NCBI GenBank assembly: GCA_039649115.1 | Contig: JBBWZQ010000389.1 | Span: forward strand, 1 to 17,045 | DNA from: DATEJJ01 sp039649115 | GTDB taxonomy: Bacteria; Actinomycetota; Actinomycetes; Mycobacteriales; Micromonosporaceae | Length of the DNA: 17,045 bases | Direction of reading: 5' to 3' | Shown: piece after piece, positions 15,927-17,045 of the stretch | Layout: each line of letters opens with the position of its first letter | Numbering within the stretch: the first letter of the stretch is position 1 | Program-made: the position numbers and the translations under genes | Notes under the pieces: generated by a model | What the model was told of the DNA's origin: nothing | Database searches by the model: none | Seen by the model: only the letters and a program-made list of their open reading frames with translations

Positions 15927-15955
15927 TTGACAGCTCACGGAGCCGGACCAATACT
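15927..15955 (+). promoter_or_regulatory. Sigma-70-type promoter of the xylanase gene
   Basis: TTGACA (15927-15932), a perfect -35 box, is followed by exactly 17 nt and AATACT (15950-15955), a 4/6 match to the -10 consensus. Transcription would begin near 15962, giving a leader of about 200 nt before the ATG at 16165. Confidence 0.65.
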
Positions 15956-15960
15956 GACGC

Positions 15961-16140
15961 CATCGACAGACCTCGACCACTGTCGATGCGGATCTCCCGC
16001 AGCGACCTGGCCTCTGGTCGTCGACCGCACGACGACCGGCCAACCCCGCCGCGTTGTATGACGCCGACGCGCGGTGGCCGTCACTCTGGCCACCCGACCG
16101 CCGCGCCGGGTCGTATCACGCTGCCTGGCCTCCGTGCCAG
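15961..16140 (+). other. Dyad-rich 5' leader of the xylanase transcript
   Basis: The predicted untranslated leader contains three perfect inverted repeats: CATCGACAG/CTGTCGATG (15961-15969 and 15980-15988, 10-nt loop), GGTCGTCG/CGACGACC (16016-16023 and 16030-16037, 6-nt loop) and GGTGGCC/GGCCACC (16073-16079 and 16088-16094, 8-nt loop). Weaker 5-bp stems lie at 15987-16001 and 16125-16140. The first begins almost at the predicted transcript start and could be an RNA-stabilising hairpin or a DNA operator. High GC makes chance dyads common, and I do not recognise a riboswitch family. Confidence 0.4.
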
Positions 16141-16164
16141 CCGTCACGAGGAGGAAGCACGCAC

Positions 16165-17045
16165 ATGAACGACGCCACCGCCCACCCGCAGAGCAGCAGA
16201 CGCGGCCGCACCAGGCTGCTCATCGGCGGTGCCTGCGCCCTGGCGCTGGTCGCGGCCGCGGCGATCACGCCCAGCACGGCCAATGCCGACACGACCATAT
16301 CCTCAAATCAAACCGGTACCAATAACGGCTACTTCTATTCATTCTGGACCGATGGTGGTGGATCGGTCTCCATGAACCTGGGCTCTGGTGGCAGTTACAG
16401 CACCTCATGGAGCAACGTCGGGAATTTCGTTGCCGGTAAGGGCTGGGGTACCGGCGGACGTATGAGTGTGAACTACTCAGGCAGCTTCAACCCGTCCGGC
16501 AACGCATATCTGTCTCTCTACGGGTGGACGACCAACCCACTCGTGGAATATTACATCGTCGACAACTACGGCACTTTTAGGCCCACGGGAACGTATAAGG
16601 GCACGATTACCAGCGATGGCGGCACGTACGACATCTACGAGACGACGCGGGTTAACCAGCCCTCCATTCAAGGCACGGCAACCTTCAATCAGTACTGGAG
16701 CGTCCGGCAGTCGAAGAGAACGGGCGGATCCATAACAACCGGCAACCACTTTGACGCCTGGTCCCGTAATGGAATGAATCTGGGCAGCTTCAATTACATG
16801 ATCCTCGCAACAGAGGGATTTCAAAGCAGTAGGAACTCCAATATAACGCTGGGCGGCTCCGCCGGCGGCGGCGGCAGCTGCAGCGCATCCCTGTCCGCCG
16901 GCCAGCAGTGGAGCGACCGGTACAACCTCAACGTCTCGGTGTCCGGCTCCAGCAACTGGACCGTGACGATGAACGTCCCGTCCCCCGAGAAGATCATCGC
17001 CACCTGGAACACCAGCGCCAGCTACCCCAGCGCCCAGGTGATGAC
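16165..17045 (+). CDS. Secreted GH11 endo-1,4-beta-xylanase with CBM2-like module (3' end outside window)
   Basis: The ATG at 16165 follows GAGGAGGAAG (16148-16157). Residues 1-41 are a secretion signal: SRRGRTR, a hydrophobic stretch, then cleavage expected after STANA. The twin Arg is compatible with Tat export, known for some streptomycete GH11 enzymes. Residues of about 43-230 are a complete GH11 domain. The nucleophile is Glu128 in NPLVEYYIVDNYG and the acid/base is Glu217 in MILATEGFQSS; PSIQGTATFNQYWSVRQSKR forms the thumb region. A GGSAGGGGS linker leads to a module starting CSASLSAGQQW (Cys239) with NWTVTMNV and IIATWN, typical of CBM2, cut off by the window edge. The enzyme would hydrolyse xylan outside the cell while the module binds cellulose or xylan. 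The catalytic segment is markedly AT-richer than the linker and CBM segments. The operator and promoter lie upstream. The GH11 call is very secure. Confidence 0.95.
   Translation, partial: MNDATAHPQSSRRGRTRLLIGGACALALVAAAAITPSTANADTTISSNQTGTNNGYFYSFWTDGGGSVSMNLGSGGSYSTSWSNVGNFVAGKGWGTGGRMSVNYSGSFNPSGNAYLSLYGWTTNPLVEYYIVDNYGTFRPTGTYKGTITSDGGTYDIYETTRVNQPSIQGTATFNQYWSVRQSKRTGGSITTGNHFDAWSRNGMNLGSFNYMILATEGFQSSRNSNITLGGSAGGGGSCSASLSAGQQWSDRYNLNVSVSGSSNWTVTMNVPSPEKIIATWNTSASYPSAQVM

Noticed and set aside
15487..15930. Plus-strand frame in the intergenic region
   Set aside because: No ribosome site, low-quality composition, and it overlaps the operator dyads; not a convincing gene.
16477..16824. 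Minus-strand frame of 115 aa inside the xylanase
   Set aside because: Antisense to the well-supported GH11 domain; no similarity recognised.
1..17045. tRNA, rRNA and CRISPR arrays
   Set aside because: Nothing with tRNA-like cloverleaf ends, rRNA signatures or regularly spaced repeats was seen.

Overview
The window is very GC-rich and its genes use G/C at nearly every third codon position. Together with a LacI-type sugar regulator and a GH11 xylanase carrying a cellulose-binding-type module, this points to a saprophytic actinomycete. Micromonosporaceae (Micromonospora/Actinoplanes type) is my best guess, but no taxonomic marker is present.

Layout. (1) 1-762, + strand: C-terminal part of a LacI/GalR-family repressor, cut by the window edge, with an unusual C-terminal tail. 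(2) 877-15310, - strand: one tightly packed six-gene operon, transcribed right to left. It encodes a 1357-aa conserved giant protein of unknown function, a 630-aa fibre-like protein with phage-tail-type VGIGT repeats, two tandem paralogous protein-glutaminase (glutamine deamidase)-like proteins with intact Cys/His/Asp residues, a 1473-aa DUF6603-type beta-rich protein and a 601-aa conserved hypothetical protein. Junctions are ATGA overlaps or 13-16 bp gaps, each with a Shine-Dalgarno sequence. (3) 15311-16164: an 850-bp divergent intergenic region. It holds a 9-bp inverted repeat, a possible transposase remnant, two TTTCCGGAA operator-like dyads, a good sigma-70-type promoter and a leader rich in inverted repeats. 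(4) 16165-17045, + strand: a secreted GH11 endo-xylanase with a CBM2-like module, running off the right edge.

How the parts may work together. The xylanase is an ordinary secreted plant-polymer hydrolase, probably under a sugar-responsive repressor acting at the CCGGAA/TTCCGG dyads. The LacI protein at the left end could belong to such a regulon but nothing visible links it to these sites. The six-gene operon is the unusual part. It combines very large beta-rich structural proteins, a tail-fibre-like protein and two enzymes that would deamidate protein glutamines. None of the six has a recognisable signal peptide, and no known secretion or contractile apparatus is encoded here. The most economical reading is a poorly described multi-protein particle or surface assembly carrying paired deamidase effectors. 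That reading is inference; the family assignments of the deamidases and the DUF6603 protein rest on motifs read by eye.
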